Below are positions 9,374 to 18,200 of a DNA stretch of 64,000 nucleotides, piece by piece (position 1 is the first letter of the stretch; the number at the start of each line of letters is the position of its first letter). Position numbers and translations under genes: made by a program. The notes below the pieces were generated by a model. It did no database searches and had not been told where the DNA came from. It saw only the letters and a program-made list of their open reading frames with translations. Origin of the DNA: Mycolicibacterium arabiense (lineage in GTDB: Bacteria; Actinomycetota; Actinomycetes; Mycobacteriales; Mycobacteriaceae); assembly GCF_010731815.2 (NCBI RefSeq), contig NZ_AP022593.1, positions 1,054,001 through 1,118,000 of the forward strand, given 5' to 3'.

Positions 9374-10698
9374 TGGTCGCCTCGCTTCCTGCGGATGATC
9401 GCCCTGAGCTTCTCGAGCCGGCCGCTGATCTCGCGTTCGACCCCGTGCGAGGTCGGCCGGTAGTAGTCGACCCCGACGAGTTCCGCGGGCGGGTACTGCT
9501 GCGGCACCACGCCGCCCGGGTCGTCGTGCGGGTAGGCGTAGCCCTGCGCATTGCCCAGCGCCGCGGCACCCGAGTAGTGCCCGTCACGCAGATGCGGCGG
9601 AACCAGTCCGGCCTTGCCCGCCTTGATGTCACCCATCGCCGCGGCCAACGCGGTGGTGACGGCGTTCGACTTCGGCGCGGTGGCCAGGTGAACGGTGGCG
9701 TGGGCCAGCGTCAGCTGTGCCTCCGGCATGCCGATCAATTGCACGGTCTGTGCCGCGGCCACCGCGGTGGGCAGTGCCGTCGGATCGGCCATCCCGATGT
9801 CCTCACTGGCCAGGATCATCAGTCGGCGCGCGATGAACCGCGGGTCCTCCCCCGCGGTCATCATCCTGGCGAGGTAGTGCAGCGCGGCGTCGACGTCGGA
9901 GCCGCGCACCGACTTGATGAAGGCGCTGATGACGTCGTAGTGCTGGTCGCCGTCGCGGTCGTAGCGCACGGCGGCCTTGTCGAGTGACTGCTCGATGGTC
10001 TCGACCGTCAGGTGGTCGCCCGCCTCGGCGGCCACCTCCAGGGCGGTCAGCGCGCGCCGGGCATCGCCTGCGGCCAGCGACACCAGCAGGTCCACCGCGT
10101 CGGCGTCGACCTCGATGGCGCCTGCCAGGCCGCGTGGATCGGTGATCGCCCGTTCCACCAGAACGCGGATGGCGTCGGCGCCGAGCGGTTGGAGCTGCAG
10201 GATCAGCGATCGCGACAGCAGCGGCGCCACGACGGCGAACGAGGGGTTCTCGGTGGTGGCGGCGACGAGCAGCACGATGCGGTTCTCGACGGCTGCGAGC
10301 AGGGCGTCCTGCTGGGTCTTCGAGAAGCGGTGCACCTCGTCGATGAACAGCACGGTCTGCTGGCCACGCAGCAACGCCACCCTGGCCTGCTCGACGACCG
10401 CCCGGACCTCCTTGACGCCCGCGGTCAGCGCGGACAGTGCCTCGAACCGCCGTCCCGTGGCACCCGAGATCAGGGACGCCAGCGTGGTCTTCCCGGTGCC
10501 GGGCGGACCGTAGAGGATGACCGACGCGGCACCCGACCCCTCGACGAGACGCCGCAGCGGAGAGCCCTGCCGAAGCAGGTGGTCCTGGCCCACCACTTCG
10601 TCGAGGTGCGCCGGCCGCATGCGCACCGCGAGCGGCGACGCCGCGGTGATACCCGAGCTGCGTTCAGGGACCGGGTCGTCGAACAGTCCGTCGGACAC
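9370..10698 (-). CDS. rarA: Replication-associated recombination protein A (MgsA/RarA AAA+ ATPase)
   Basis: A 442-residue AAA+ ATPase related to clamp loaders and human WRNIP1, acting at stalled replication forks. Walker A is GPPGTGKTT at residues 64-72, and Walker B is [10 protein letters not shown] with the acidic pair near 120. The sensor-1 region is [12 protein letters not shown], and the C-terminal tetramerisation domain runs from [15 protein letters not shown] to the end. The GTG at 10698 starts VSDGLFDD. The gene overlaps the YciI gene downstream by 4 bases and lies 21 bp from the DUF3097 gene upstream, so the three may form an operon. M. tuberculosis carries Rv2559c here. Confidence 0.94.
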   Translation of the reverse strand: MSDGLFDDPVPERSSGITAASPLAVRMRPAHLDEVVGQDHLLRQGSPLRRLVEGSGAASVILYGPPGTGKTTLASLISGATGRRFEALSALTAGVKEVRAVVEQARVALLRGQQTVLFIDEVHRFSKTQQDALLAAVENRIVLLVAATTENPSFAVVAPLLSRSLILQLQPLGADAIRVLVERAITDPRGLAGAIEVDADAVDLLVSLAAGDARRALTALEVAAEAGDHLTVETIEQSLDKAAVRYDRDGDQHYDVISAFIKSVRGSDVDAALHYLARMMTAGEDPRFIARRLMILASEDIGMADPTALPTAVAAAQTVQLIGMPEAQLTLAHATVHLATAPKSNAVTTALAAAMGDIKAGKAGLVPPHLRDGHYSGAAALGNAQGYAYPHDDPGGVVPQQYPPAELVGVDYYRPTSHGVEREISGRLEKLRAIIRRKRGDQ

Positions 10699-10719
10699 GA
10701 CTTCTGCTTACCACGCCGG

Positions 10720-11565
10720 TCAGTCGGCGGGCTGCGTGACGAAGTCGATCAGTTCCTCGACGCGGCCGATCAGCTCCGGCTCCAGATCGGTCCAGTCCCG
10801 CACGCTCCCGCGGATGCGTTGCCAGGCCCTGGCGATGTCGGCCTGATCCCGGTGCGGCCAGCCGAGCGCGTCGCACACGCCGTGCTTCCAGTCCACCCCC
10901 CGGGGAACGACGGGCCACGCCGTGGCGCCGATCCGGGCGGGTTTGACGGCCTGCCAGATGTCGATGAACGGGTGCCCGACCACCAGGGTGTGCGCTCCCC
11001 CCGGCCCACGCGCCACGTCGGCGGCGAAGCGGGCCTCCTTCGATCCCCGCACCAGGTGATCGACGAGGACGCCGAGTCGCCGGCCAGGCCCGGGGCGGAA
11101 CTCTGCGACGATCGCCGCCAGATCGTCTACGCCACCGAGGTATTCGACGACCACGCCCTCGATGCGCAGGTCGTCGCCCCACACCTGTTCGACGAGTTCG
11201 GCGTCGTGGCGGCCCTCGACGTAGATCCGGCTGGCGAGCGCCGTGCGGGCGCGCACGTTCGCGACCGCCACCGAGCCCGACGCCGTGCGCGTCGGCGCCT
11301 TGGGTGCGGGCCGTCGCGGCGGCGGGTTGAGGATGACCGGCTTGCCGTCGAGCAGGTATCCCGGGCCGAGCGGGAAGGACTTGCGCCTGCCGTGCCGGTC
11401 CTCCAGCTTGATCGCGCCGTACTCGACGCCGACGATCGCACCGACGTAGCCGCTCTGCGCGTCCTCGACCACCAGGCCGATCTCGGCGACGCGCTTGGTG
11501 GACTTCGGCCGCCTCCGCGAGTGTGGGTCGCTGGCGAGCACGTCGGAGCCGTATCGATCGTTCAC
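10720..11565 (-). CDS. DUF3097 family protein with a TOPRIM-like centre
   Basis: A 281-residue protein of the actinobacterial DUF3097 family, without an assigned function. An N-terminal segment (about 1-95) is basic with a small beta-rich module (VGLVVEDAQSGYVGAIVGVEYGAIKLEDR). The middle contains IYVEGRHDAELVEQVWG and, about 50 residues later, RRLGVLVDHLVRGSK. This glutamate-strand/aspartate-strand pair resembles the TOPRIM nuclease/primase fold, although the usual DxD is only partly present (D-H-L). The C-terminus is rich in Trp. GTG at 11565 begins VNDRYGSDVL. The family call is fairly secure; the TOPRIM comparison is inference. Confidence 0.75.
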   Translation of the reverse strand: MNDRYGSDVLASDPHSRRRPKSTKRVAEIGLVVEDAQSGYVGAIVGVEYGAIKLEDRHGRRKSFPLGPGYLLDGKPVILNPPPRRPAPKAPTRTASGSVAVANVRARTALASRIYVEGRHDAELVEQVWGDDLRIEGVVVEYLGGVDDLAAIVAEFRPGPGRRLGVLVDHLVRGSKEARFAADVARGPGGAHTLVVGHPFIDIWQAVKPARIGATAWPVVPRGVDWKHGVCDALGWPHRDQADIARAWQRIRGSVRDWTDLEPELIGRVEELIDFVTQPAD

Positions 11566-11642
11566 CCGAGCGATCCTAGGAAGGAGTGAGCGCCGAGTGC
11601 CGCATCGCCACGCGCGGTCACCCGATCGACGCGAGACCCTCG

Positions 11643-11960
11643 CTACTCCGTGGGCTCGAGTTCCTGGAGATCGAAGGTCGCCTCCTTGCCGTTCACCTCG
11701 ACGACCTTCAGGTGCGCGAGGTACCCCGTGCCCTCGGGACCGGTGAAGGCGCATTCGAATTCGACACCGACCTGCGCCTCGATGCCATCGGGACACGTCA
11801 CGTCCTCGGGCGTGAACTGCGTCTGCTTGGCGACGAGGTCCGCCACGAACTGCTGCGTGGGCCCGGGCTCGATCGTCGACTCACCGCATGCCGAGAGGGT
11901 CAGCGCGGCCGCGCCGAGGAACAGGCTGACGCCGACGCGGGCGCCACGGGTGGAACTCAT
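11643..11960 (-). CDS. DUF4333 domain lipoprotein
   Basis: A 105-residue putative lipoprotein. The signal peptide runs to the lipobox LSAC near residue 25 (VGVSLFLGAAALTLSAC), so the mature protein should be lipid-anchored on the outer face of the membrane. The mature part has the DUF4333 pattern: DVTCPDGIEAQVGVEFECAF with two cysteines likely in a disulfide, then a strand pair ending in ATFDLQELEP. The function is unknown; the domain is frequent in mycobacterial exported proteins. ATG at 11960 was chosen because it gives a proper signal peptide. Confidence 0.8.
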   Translation of the reverse strand: MSSTRGARVGVSLFLGAAALTLSACGESTIEPGPTQQFVADLVAKQTQFTPEDVTCPDGIEAQVGVEFECAFTGPEGTGYLAHLKVVEVNGKEATFDLQELEPTE

Positions 11961-12013
11961 GGTGCCGAATGCTGCTGCACCGGCCCGTGAAAGGTCAAAG
12001 GACACGCCGCGCG

Positions 12014-13072
12014 CTAGCCGCCCGCCGCCGCCGCCAGCTTGGCCGGGTCCGAGGTCACTTCGTCGATCACGGTGTGGATGAAGCGCATCTTCTCCAGCAC
12101 CGCGGGCGGTAGGACGAACGGATACAGGTCGTCATGCCCCATCGACCGGTTCACCATGTTGAGCGCCCAGGACAGCGGCAGCCACATCTCGATGATGGCG
12201 TCGAAGCCGCTCGGCCCGAGGTTGCGCCGGTCGAAGGTGGCCGCCGCTGGTGCGAAGCTGAACGCCGCTGCGGTGTCCAGGGTGTCGCGGATGTGCAGGT
12301 AGTGGGCGAACGTCTCGGCCCAGTCCTCGGCGGGGTGCATGGTGGCATACGACGAGACGAAGTCCTTGTTCCACCCCGCGGGCGCGCCCTGGCTGTAGTG
12401 CCGGTCGAGCGCGGCCTGATAGTCGGCGTCGGCGTCGCCGAACAGCTCCCGTGCCCGTTGCTGATACTCGGGGGCGGTACCGACGAGCCGGTAGTAGTAG
12501 TAATGCCCGATCTCGTGCCGGAAGTGGCCGAGCAGTGTGCGATACGGCTCGTCCATGGCGATGCGGAGTTGCTGGCGGTGCACGTCGTCGCCCTCGGCCA
12601 GGTCGAGGGTGATGACGCCGTTCGCATGACCGGTGAACACCTTCTCGTCCGCGCTGGACAGCAGGTCGAAGGCCAGGCCGAAGTGGGGATCGTCGTCGCG
12701 GCCGACGATGGGGAGCTTCAGGTCCACCAGCTCGACGATCAACCGCCGCTTGGCCTTCTCCGCGGCGGCGAAGGAGGCCAGCGCCACCGTGTCCCCGTCC
12801 CGGGGACGCGTCCTGGTCAGCGCACACGACGTGCACAGCTTGCGCACGGGCGCCACCTCGACCAGCCAGTTGCACTTCGCCAGATGGAGATTCGCGCAGA
12901 GCTGGTATTCGCTGGCGTCCACGGCGCCGCCGTGTTCGCTCTCGGACCCCTCGGCGATGACCAGGAACGCCATGTCGTCGAGAGAGAAGCCGAGCTTGCT
13001 CTTGCAGGACAGACACACCGAGTTCTCGAACGCCAGCCGCTGACCGCAGTTGGGGCAGATGAAGTCACGCAC
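12014..13072 (-). CDS. Zinc-dependent metallopeptidase with N-terminal zinc ribbon (DUF2248-type)
   Basis: A 352-residue protein. Residues 1-25 form a zinc ribbon (Cys6, Cys9, Cys20, Cys23), and a second set of cysteines (Cys59, Cys67, Cys80, Cys83) may bind another metal. The zincin motif HEIGH is at 186-190, in LGHFRHEIGHYYYYRLV, with a downstream acidic region AEDWAETFAHYLHIRDT that probably supplies the third ligand. The counterpart in M. tuberculosis is Rv2568c. Start GTG at 13072 overlaps the transglutaminase gene by 8 bases. Comparative genomics (Iyer and co-workers on amidoligases) links such zincins with circularly permuted ATP-grasp and transglutaminase proteins in peptide-modifying systems; the substrate is unknown. 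Confidence 0.85.
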   Translation of the reverse strand: MRDFICPNCGQRLAFENSVCLSCKSKLGFSLDDMAFLVIAEGSESEHGGAVDASEYQLCANLHLAKCNWLVEVAPVRKLCTSCALTRTRPRDGDTVALASFAAAEKAKRRLIVELVDLKLPIVGRDDDPHFGLAFDLLSSADEKVFTGHANGVITLDLAEGDDVHRQQLRIAMDEPYRTLLGHFRHEIGHYYYYRLVGTAPEYQQRARELFGDADADYQAALDRHYSQGAPAGWNKDFVSSYATMHPAEDWAETFAHYLHIRDTLDTAAAFSFAPAAATFDRRNLGPSGFDAIIEMWLPLSWALNMVNRSMGHDDLYPFVLPPAVLEKMRFIHTVIDEVTSDPAKLAAAAGG

Positions 13073-13988
13073 GGAGCAGGCCGCCCTGCAGCGGCGCCAC
13101 GTCGACCGAGACGTCGATCACGCTGCTCTCGGAGTCGGTGTAGATGATGCCGCGCAGCGGTGGCACGTCGGCGTAGTCCCGACCGAAGCCCACGACCACG
13201 TACCGCTCGTCGACCATCGTGTCGTTGGTGGGATCCAGCCCCAACCAATGATTTTGCGGCGTCCACACCGCGGCCCATGCGTGTGTCGCATCGACACCCA
13301 CCATGCGTTCCCTTCCAGGAGGCGGATCGGTTGCCAGGTATCCAGACACGTAGCTGGCGGCGAGACCGTTGGCTCTCAGGCAGGCGATCGCCAGCCGAGC
13401 GAAGTCCTGACATACCCCTTCCCTGGCCACCAAAACCTCCGCCACCTGGGTCGACACCGTGGTGGATCCGGACCGGTAGGTGAAGTCGGCGTGGATCCGG
13501 GCATTCAATTCGGTCAGCACGTCGATCAGTGGCCGCCCAGCCTCGAAAGTCGGTGCCGCGTAGGCACGTAGTGCCTCGGTGATCTCCGGTGGCCGCAGAT
13601 CGAGGGTGAACTCGGTGGCCAGCGCGCCGTCCGCCCCGACGGGCCTGGCGATCTCCCACGGCGCCAGCGCCGAGCCTGCCCCGTAGGACTCCGCCGGTGG
13701 CGGGTCGACCGCCACGACGGAGTGACTGGTCACCGACAGCGTCCGGTGCCGGTCGGTGACGTGGAAGTACGAGCTGACGTTGCCGTAGCCGTCGCGGCTC
13801 GTCGAACGGTCGGCGGCCTCGGGGTCGACGACCAACTCGTGCGAGAGGCAGCGCTGCGTGCCGGAATCCCTCGGCGTGAGGAAGCCCCGGCCGTAGGAAC
13901 TCGTCACGTCGTCGGAGTAGCGGTAGGTGGTCCGGTGGGTGATCTCGTAGAGCCTCCCGCCCTGCGAACCCGGTTCGCGGGGGGTCAT
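13065..13988 (-). CDS. Transglutaminase-like cysteine protease family protein
   Basis: A 307-residue protein with an N-terminal bacterial transglutaminase-associated beta domain (YEITHRTTYRYSDDVTSSYGRGFLTPR) and a papain-like transglutaminase core. The catalytic triad is Cys193 in EGVCQDFARL, His236 in DATHAWAAVW and Asp252 in GLDPTND. Enzymes of this group either hydrolyse or form amide bonds. The ATG at 13988 overlaps the ATP-grasp gene stop (ATGA), and the 3' end overlaps the zincin gene, so the three proteins are translationally coupled and probably act in one pathway. This corresponds to the Rv2566-Rv2569c region of M. tuberculosis. Confidence 0.9.
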   Translation of the reverse strand: MTPREPGSQGGRLYEITHRTTYRYSDDVTSSYGRGFLTPRDSGTQRCLSHELVVDPEAADRSTSRDGYGNVSSYFHVTDRHRTLSVTSHSVVAVDPPPAESYGAGSALAPWEIARPVGADGALATEFTLDLRPPEITEALRAYAAPTFEAGRPLIDVLTELNARIHADFTYRSGSTTVSTQVAEVLVAREGVCQDFARLAIACLRANGLAASYVSGYLATDPPPGRERMVGVDATHAWAAVWTPQNHWLGLDPTNDTMVDERYVVVGFGRDYADVPPLRGIIYTDSESSVIDVSVDVAPLQGGLLRA

Positions 13989-16627
13989 GCCATCACCCGG
14001 CGCTCGGCGGGTCCCCACAGCGGTTGCATCTCCCCCGGTACCGACAGGTGCGTCGCGGTGATGACGCGCGACAGGTCGCGCAGGTCGGAGTGCAGGGCGC
14101 CGAGCAGTTCGGCGAAGTCGGCGCGCCGACCCTCGGGTGTGACGTTCTCCAGGTCGGTGGGGTCGGTCCGGCGCAGCCGGGCGATCACGTCGTCGATGGA
14201 CCGTTCCGGACGCGTCGACCCCGACGAGGACGGAAGTGCCTTGAGGTCGGCCCGGATTCGCTCCAACTGGTAGACCAGCGACCGGGGATTCCCGTCGTCG
14301 AACAGCAGCAGGTCCGCCACCGCGGCCACGCTGACCTTGCCGAGGGTCCGCCGCCGGTAGCTGACCGACGACTCGCATGCCACCAGCGTCGACTCGGTGA
14401 TCGTCTGTTCCGCCTCCGGGCCGCGCACCGTGGTAAGCGTCGCACCGAGCAACGCCGTCAGCCAGGATCCCCGTTCGATGCGCTTGCCGATGTCCATCAC
14501 CGTCCAGCCGACGTCCTGGACCATCGACTCGGCCGCCACGCCCGAGAGCGCGAGCATGCCCACCAGCGTCTGACTGTGTGCCGCCGCGAGGTACGTCTCG
14601 CCCTCGGTCTGGGAATCGGGCGGCAGCGTCGTGGGTTGCAGCACGGCACGCTCGACGGCGGCGAGCACCATCCACGTGTCGTTGGACAATTGGTCGCGCA
14701 CGGCCCGGGACGCCTGGGCGAGACGGTCGATCGACTGCGCGAGCGACCCGGGGCGATGCCGGTCGGCGGTCAGCGACCACAGCGTGGTCGGCGTCGTGGC
14801 GACCATCTCGGCGTGATCGCCGTCGGCGCCGGTGTCCGTGCCGGTGATGTCGCCGAGCGAGGTCAGCAGCACGGGAACGCATTCACTGCCCGCCATCTCC
14901 CGGCGGTAGCGGAATTCGTGATAGCGCTCGCGGGTGACGGTCAGCAGACGCGCCATGCCCTCGGCGCGTTCGGCGTACCGACCGAGCCAGAACAGGTCCG
15001 CCAGCATGCGCGGGGAGCTGACAGCGCGGGTGGCGCTCGGCGTCAGGACGGGCAGGTCGACGACCGGCGACGGCGTCCACTCGGCGGTCCCGCGGCTCGG
15101 GGTGCGAACCCAGACATCCTTTGCCGCAACGGTATTCAACCGGTGGGCGGCGCTGCCAGGAGCCACGAGGTAGCCGAGACCGCCGACCATCGGCGCATAA
15201 CCGCTGCGCTGCGCGACGGAGAACAGCCGCATCCCCACCTTGCCCGCAGACAGGCCGCCGCGTCGCTGATCGGTGGGGGCCGTGGCGAACTCGGGCAGCT
15301 CCTGCCCCACCCACTGCCACGGCGTGGCCGAGATCCGCGCGCCGAGGCGATCGAGTTCGGCCTTGGACAGCTCGGGTCCGACGATCGTTGCGGTCCCGTC
15401 GACGGGTCTGATCACCAACGAGCCCAGATGCGACAGCAGATGCGAGCGTTCGACGTCGATACCACCCCAGTACGCCCGAACCGACCGCAGTGCGGGGGTC
15501 TCACCCAGGAGCAGCTGGGCCAGTTCGGGCAGGAAGCGTTGCACGCCGGCGCTTTCCAGTATCCCGCTGCCCAGTGTGTTGACGACCGTCACCGCGCCTC
15601 GGCGGAGCACCTCGACGAGACCGACGACGCCGAGGCGCGAATCGGCCCGCAGATCCAGCGGGTCGACGAATTCCGCGTCGACGCGGCGCAACACGACGTC
15701 GACCCGCTTGAGCGTGCCCAGCGAGCGCATCCACAGCTTGCCGTCGCGGACCACCAGGTCGGCGCTCTCCACCAGCGGGAAGCCCAGTACGCCCGCGAGG
15801 TAGGCCTGATCGAACGCGGTCTCGGAGTGAACGCCGGGGCTGAGCACCACGACGACCGGTTCCGCCGCCGACTCCGGCGCGGCGTCGACGAGCGCGAGCC
15901 GCAACGCCTGCGCCCACGGCGATGTCGGGCGCGGGCCGATGCCCTCGTACAGGTCGGGCACGGCGTTGGCCACGACGCGTCGGTCTGCCAGTGCGTAGCC
16001 GGCGCCCGAGGGCGCCTGCGTCCAGTCCGCGTTGACCACGAACTCCCCCGATGCGCTGCGGCTGACGTCGCACCCGTGCAGGAACAGTTGGTGGCGTCCC
16101 GGCACCTCGATGCCGCGCGCCGCGCGGACGTACCCGGGATGTGCGAACAGGAGTTGGGCGGGCAGCACGCCGCTGGTGATCGACTTGCGGTCGCCGTACA
16201 GATCGGCCAGCACGGCGTCGAGCAGTCTGGACCGCTGCACCAGACCGGCTTCGAGGACGGCCCAGTCCGCGGCCGACACGACCATCGGGAGCCCATCGAG
16301 GTACCAGGGCCCGGGCGCCGCAGCCACGCCGTCGCCGCCCGCGGCGCCGATCACCGACCCGTACCGGTCGGCCTGGACGTAGGTGATGCCGTAGTCGTCG
16401 ACGAGGCCGCGCACCGTGGCCCGCAGCCGTTCCAGACCACCGTGGCCGCGGTCGGACACGCACTCGGCGAGTTCCCGCCAGGCGGGTCTGACGCCACCGG
16501 TCTCGTCGACGAACTCGTCGTAGTCCGCGCCGTCGCGGACGTCGAACAGCGCCCGCTGCGCGATGGCGGTCTGGTACGCGCCGACGACGTCGGCGGCGGA
16601 CGCACCCGCACCGCCGATCGTCGACAT
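13985..16627 (-). CDS. Circularly permuted ATP-grasp / alpha-E fusion protein
   Basis: An 880-residue fusion. The first 500 residues form the circularly permuted type-2 ATP-grasp domain (DUF404/DUF407), with signatures such as YGDRKSITSGVLPAQLLFAHPGY, PDLYEGIGPRPTSPWAQALR, VVVLSPGVHSETAFDQAYLA and TVVNTLGSGILESAGVQRFLP. The last 350 or so are the helical alpha-E domain (DUF403), starting at MLADLFWLGRYAERAEGMARLL. The ATP-grasp part should be a carboxylate-amine ligase. Many bacteria encode the two domains as separate genes; here they are fused, as in Rv2567. Start ATG 16627 is chosen (MSTIGGAG); ATG 16660 is possible. The gene is the first of the coupled ligase-transglutaminase-zincin set. 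Confidence 0.88.
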   Translation of the reverse strand: MSTIGGAGASAADVVGAYQTAIAQRALFDVRDGADYDEFVDETGGVRPAWRELAECVSDRGHGGLERLRATVRGLVDDYGITYVQADRYGSVIGAAGGDGVAAAPGPWYLDGLPMVVSAADWAVLEAGLVQRSRLLDAVLADLYGDRKSITSGVLPAQLLFAHPGYVRAARGIEVPGRHQLFLHGCDVSRSASGEFVVNADWTQAPSGAGYALADRRVVANAVPDLYEGIGPRPTSPWAQALRLALVDAAPESAAEPVVVVLSPGVHSETAFDQAYLAGVLGFPLVESADLVVRDGKLWMRSLGTLKRVDVVLRRVDAEFVDPLDLRADSRLGVVGLVEVLRRGAVTVVNTLGSGILESAGVQRFLPELAQLLLGETPALRSVRAYWGGIDVERSHLLSHLGSLVIRPVDGTATIVGPELSKAELDRLGARISATPWQWVGQELPEFATAPTDQRRGGLSAGKVGMRLFSVAQRSGYAPMVGGLGYLVAPGSAAHRLNTVAAKDVWVRTPSRGTAEWTPSPVVDLPVLTPSATRAVSSPRMLADLFWLGRYAERAEGMARLLTVTRERYHEFRYRREMAGSECVPVLLTSLGDITGTDTGADGDHAEMVATTPTTLWSLTADRHRPGSLAQSIDRLAQASRAVRDQLSNDTWMVLAAVERAVLQPTTLPPDSQTEGETYLAAAHSQTLVGMLALSGVAAESMVQDVGWTVMDIGKRIERGSWLTALLGATLTTVRGPEAEQTITESTLVACESSVSYRRRTLGKVSVAAVADLLLFDDGNPRSLVYQLERIRADLKALPSSSGSTRPERSIDDVIARLRRTDPTDLENVTPEGRRADFAELLGALHSDLRDLSRVITATHLSVPGEMQPLWGPAERRVMA

Positions 16628-16687
16628 CGGCTCTGGGAGGCCGCCGGCTCGAAGCACCATCAACGCAGAACGGTACGCACCCGGCCG

Positions 16688-17617
16688 CTACTTGCGCATC
16701 TCGTGGCGAACCAGCCGCCCGCTCGGGCGCAGCATCAGCACCAGGACTCCGGCCACCACGATGCCGACGAGGTTGACCACCAGCTGCAGAGCGGACTTCG
16801 CCGCGACGTCCCACTGTCCGACGGTGGCGGCCACGACCGCGAAACCGGCTGCGGTGACGGTGTATACGGAGATGAACACCCCGACCAGCCCCGCGGACCT
16901 CGACGAGACGAGTGAGAGCATGCCCGCCGCGCCCGCGAGCAGGGCGACGACGAACGACAACGGGCCGACCCGGAAGATGAAGTCGACCTCCTGTACGTGT
17001 TCGACGCTGTCGGGGCTCAACCAACCGACGGCCTCGGCCGCCATGGTGGTCAGCGCGGTGATGCCCATTGCGATGGGGAATCCCACGATCAGCGCGGCCG
17101 CGGCACGCCGGGCGAGGTTCGCCCTGCGCTGCACCAGCGCGACCGACAGTGCCGCCAGCGGGCCGAACTCCGGGCCGAGGATCATGGCGCCGACGACCGT
17201 GACGGTGGAGTCGGTGACCACGCCGATGGCCGTCAGCAGGCATGCGAGCGTGAGGAACAGCACGAACGTGACGCTCAGCGACGCCTCCTCCCGCGTGCGA
17301 CCAATCAGCTCGTCCCAGATCACGGCGTCGGCCGGGTCGCCGTCCGCCTCCTTCTCGGCGTGGTGCGCACGGGTGGACAGGACGGTGTCGAGGACTTCCA
17401 GCGTGATCGCTCCGCGATGTTGAACGTCGAGGTCCTTGAGACGCTTGATCACGTCGTTGGCGCACTCGCGCGCGATGTCGGCGGTGATCTCGTCACCCTC
17501 CGGTTCGATCGCCGCCCCCGGGTGCAGCAGTAGGTTCGCGACCCCGGCCTCGCCGCGGAGGACCCCGATGACGTCGTCACGTAGATCCTCGGGTGCGATG
17601 ACGCGCAAGTGCAGCAC
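16688..17617 (-). CDS. DUF389 (TIGR00341) family membrane protein
   Basis: A 309-residue membrane protein. The N-terminal 110 or so residues are soluble and start LHLRVIAPEDLRDDVI, ending in a charged linker (STRAHHAEKEADGDPAD). The rest has about six membrane segments, with family signatures VVGAMILGPEFGPLAALSVALVQRR and the polar C-terminal helix HEMRK. The function is unknown; some relatives are annotated as hydrophobic domain proteins. GTG at 17617 was preferred because the family begins at this strand; ATG at 17659 would add 14 residues without apparent conservation. It lies 60 bp upstream of the ATP-grasp gene on the same strand. Confidence 0.78.
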   Translation of the reverse strand: MLHLRVIAPEDLRDDVIGVLRGEAGVANLLLHPGAAIEPEGDEITADIARECANDVIKRLKDLDVQHRGAITLEVLDTVLSTRAHHAEKEADGDPADAVIWDELIGRTREEASLSVTFVLFLTLACLLTAIGVVTDSTVTVVGAMILGPEFGPLAALSVALVQRRANLARRAAAALIVGFPIAMGITALTTMAAEAVGWLSPDSVEHVQEVDFIFRVGPLSFVVALLAGAAGMLSLVSSRSAGLVGVFISVYTVTAAGFAVVAATVGQWDVAAKSALQLVVNLVGIVVAGVLVLMLRPSGRLVRHEMRK

Positions 17618-17682
17618 GCTCGCACGGTATCGAGGCGATGCGGTGTCGGGGGCCGCCATCGGCAAACCGCCCGGTGTGTCGC

Positions 17683-17991
17683 CTACCCGATCTCGACCCG
17701 GGTACCGGCGTGCCGCTGCTCGATGCCGCTGCTGACACCGGTGAAGAGGTCGTGCGCGTCGACGTCGACGAAACCGTGCAGCTTGAACGTCACGGTGCCG
17801 TCGTGGTCGATGACCTCGACGTTGGCGTGTCGCGACATCGCGTGGTTGATGCCCTTGGCGGTCGGACTCGTCTCGCCCGTCGCCTCGTAGCCGTACTGAT
17901 CCGACAGTCGGTCGCGCAGATCGTCGACGACCTCGCGGATGACTTCGGTGGAGGACGTTCCGACTGGGACGGACACGGTCATCTCTGTCAT
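17683..17991 (-). CDS. Small protein of unknown function
   Basis: A 102-residue, mildly acidic soluble protein that I do not recognise. It starts MTEMTVSVPVGTSSTEVIREVVDDLRDRLSDQYGYE, a strand followed by an amphipathic helix, and ends with paired strands (NVEVIDHDGTVTFKLHGFVDVDAHD) and a short basic tail. There is no signal peptide, membrane segment or cysteine. The predicted alternation resembles a small alpha/beta sandwich. ATG 17991 or 17982 could be the start; neither has a clear ribosome binding site. It lies upstream of the DUF389 gene and divergent from the DeoR gene. Codon bias towards G/C in third positions supports it as a real gene. Confidence 0.6.
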   Translation of the reverse strand: MTEMTVSVPVGTSSTEVIREVVDDLRDRLSDQYGYEATGETSPTAKGINHAMSRHANVEVIDHDGTVTFKLHGFVDVDAHDLFTGVSSGIEQRHAGTRVEIG

Positions 17992-18078
17992 CGGGAGGTG
18001 GTACCCGCTCTGCCGGGGCCGTATTCCGGCGGGCGTGCCGCCCGCACTGGACGGGAAATTCAAGGAATCGTCGTCGAA

Positions 18079-18170
18079 GTGTGGGCATTCCACACCGACC
18101 TGTTATAGATTCACATCCATCGCGCCGCGACGTGCATGTTTCGGTTGTGTTTCGCGGCCACGATGTGAAT
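18079..18170. promoter_or_regulatory. Candidate promoter/operator region of the carbohydrate operon
   Basis: This AT-richer stretch upstream of the DeoR gene holds several symmetric elements: GTGTGG-N5-CCACAC at 18079-18095, then ATTCACATC at 18109-18117 matched by its exact complement GATGTGAAT at 18162-18170 (9-bp arms, 44 bp apart). A possible -10 box, TATAGAT, lies at 18105-18111. DeoR-family repressors often bind pairs of widely spaced half-sites, so this is a plausible operator, but no binding site is established. Confidence 0.42.
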
Positions 18171-18200
18171 TTCGAACACATCCAACTCCCGGAAGGGTCG

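Noticed and set aside
12132..13659. Long open frames inside the zincin and transglutaminase genes in other frames
   Set aside because: They have arginine-rich, low-complexity composition typical of high-GC shadow frames and no domain features.
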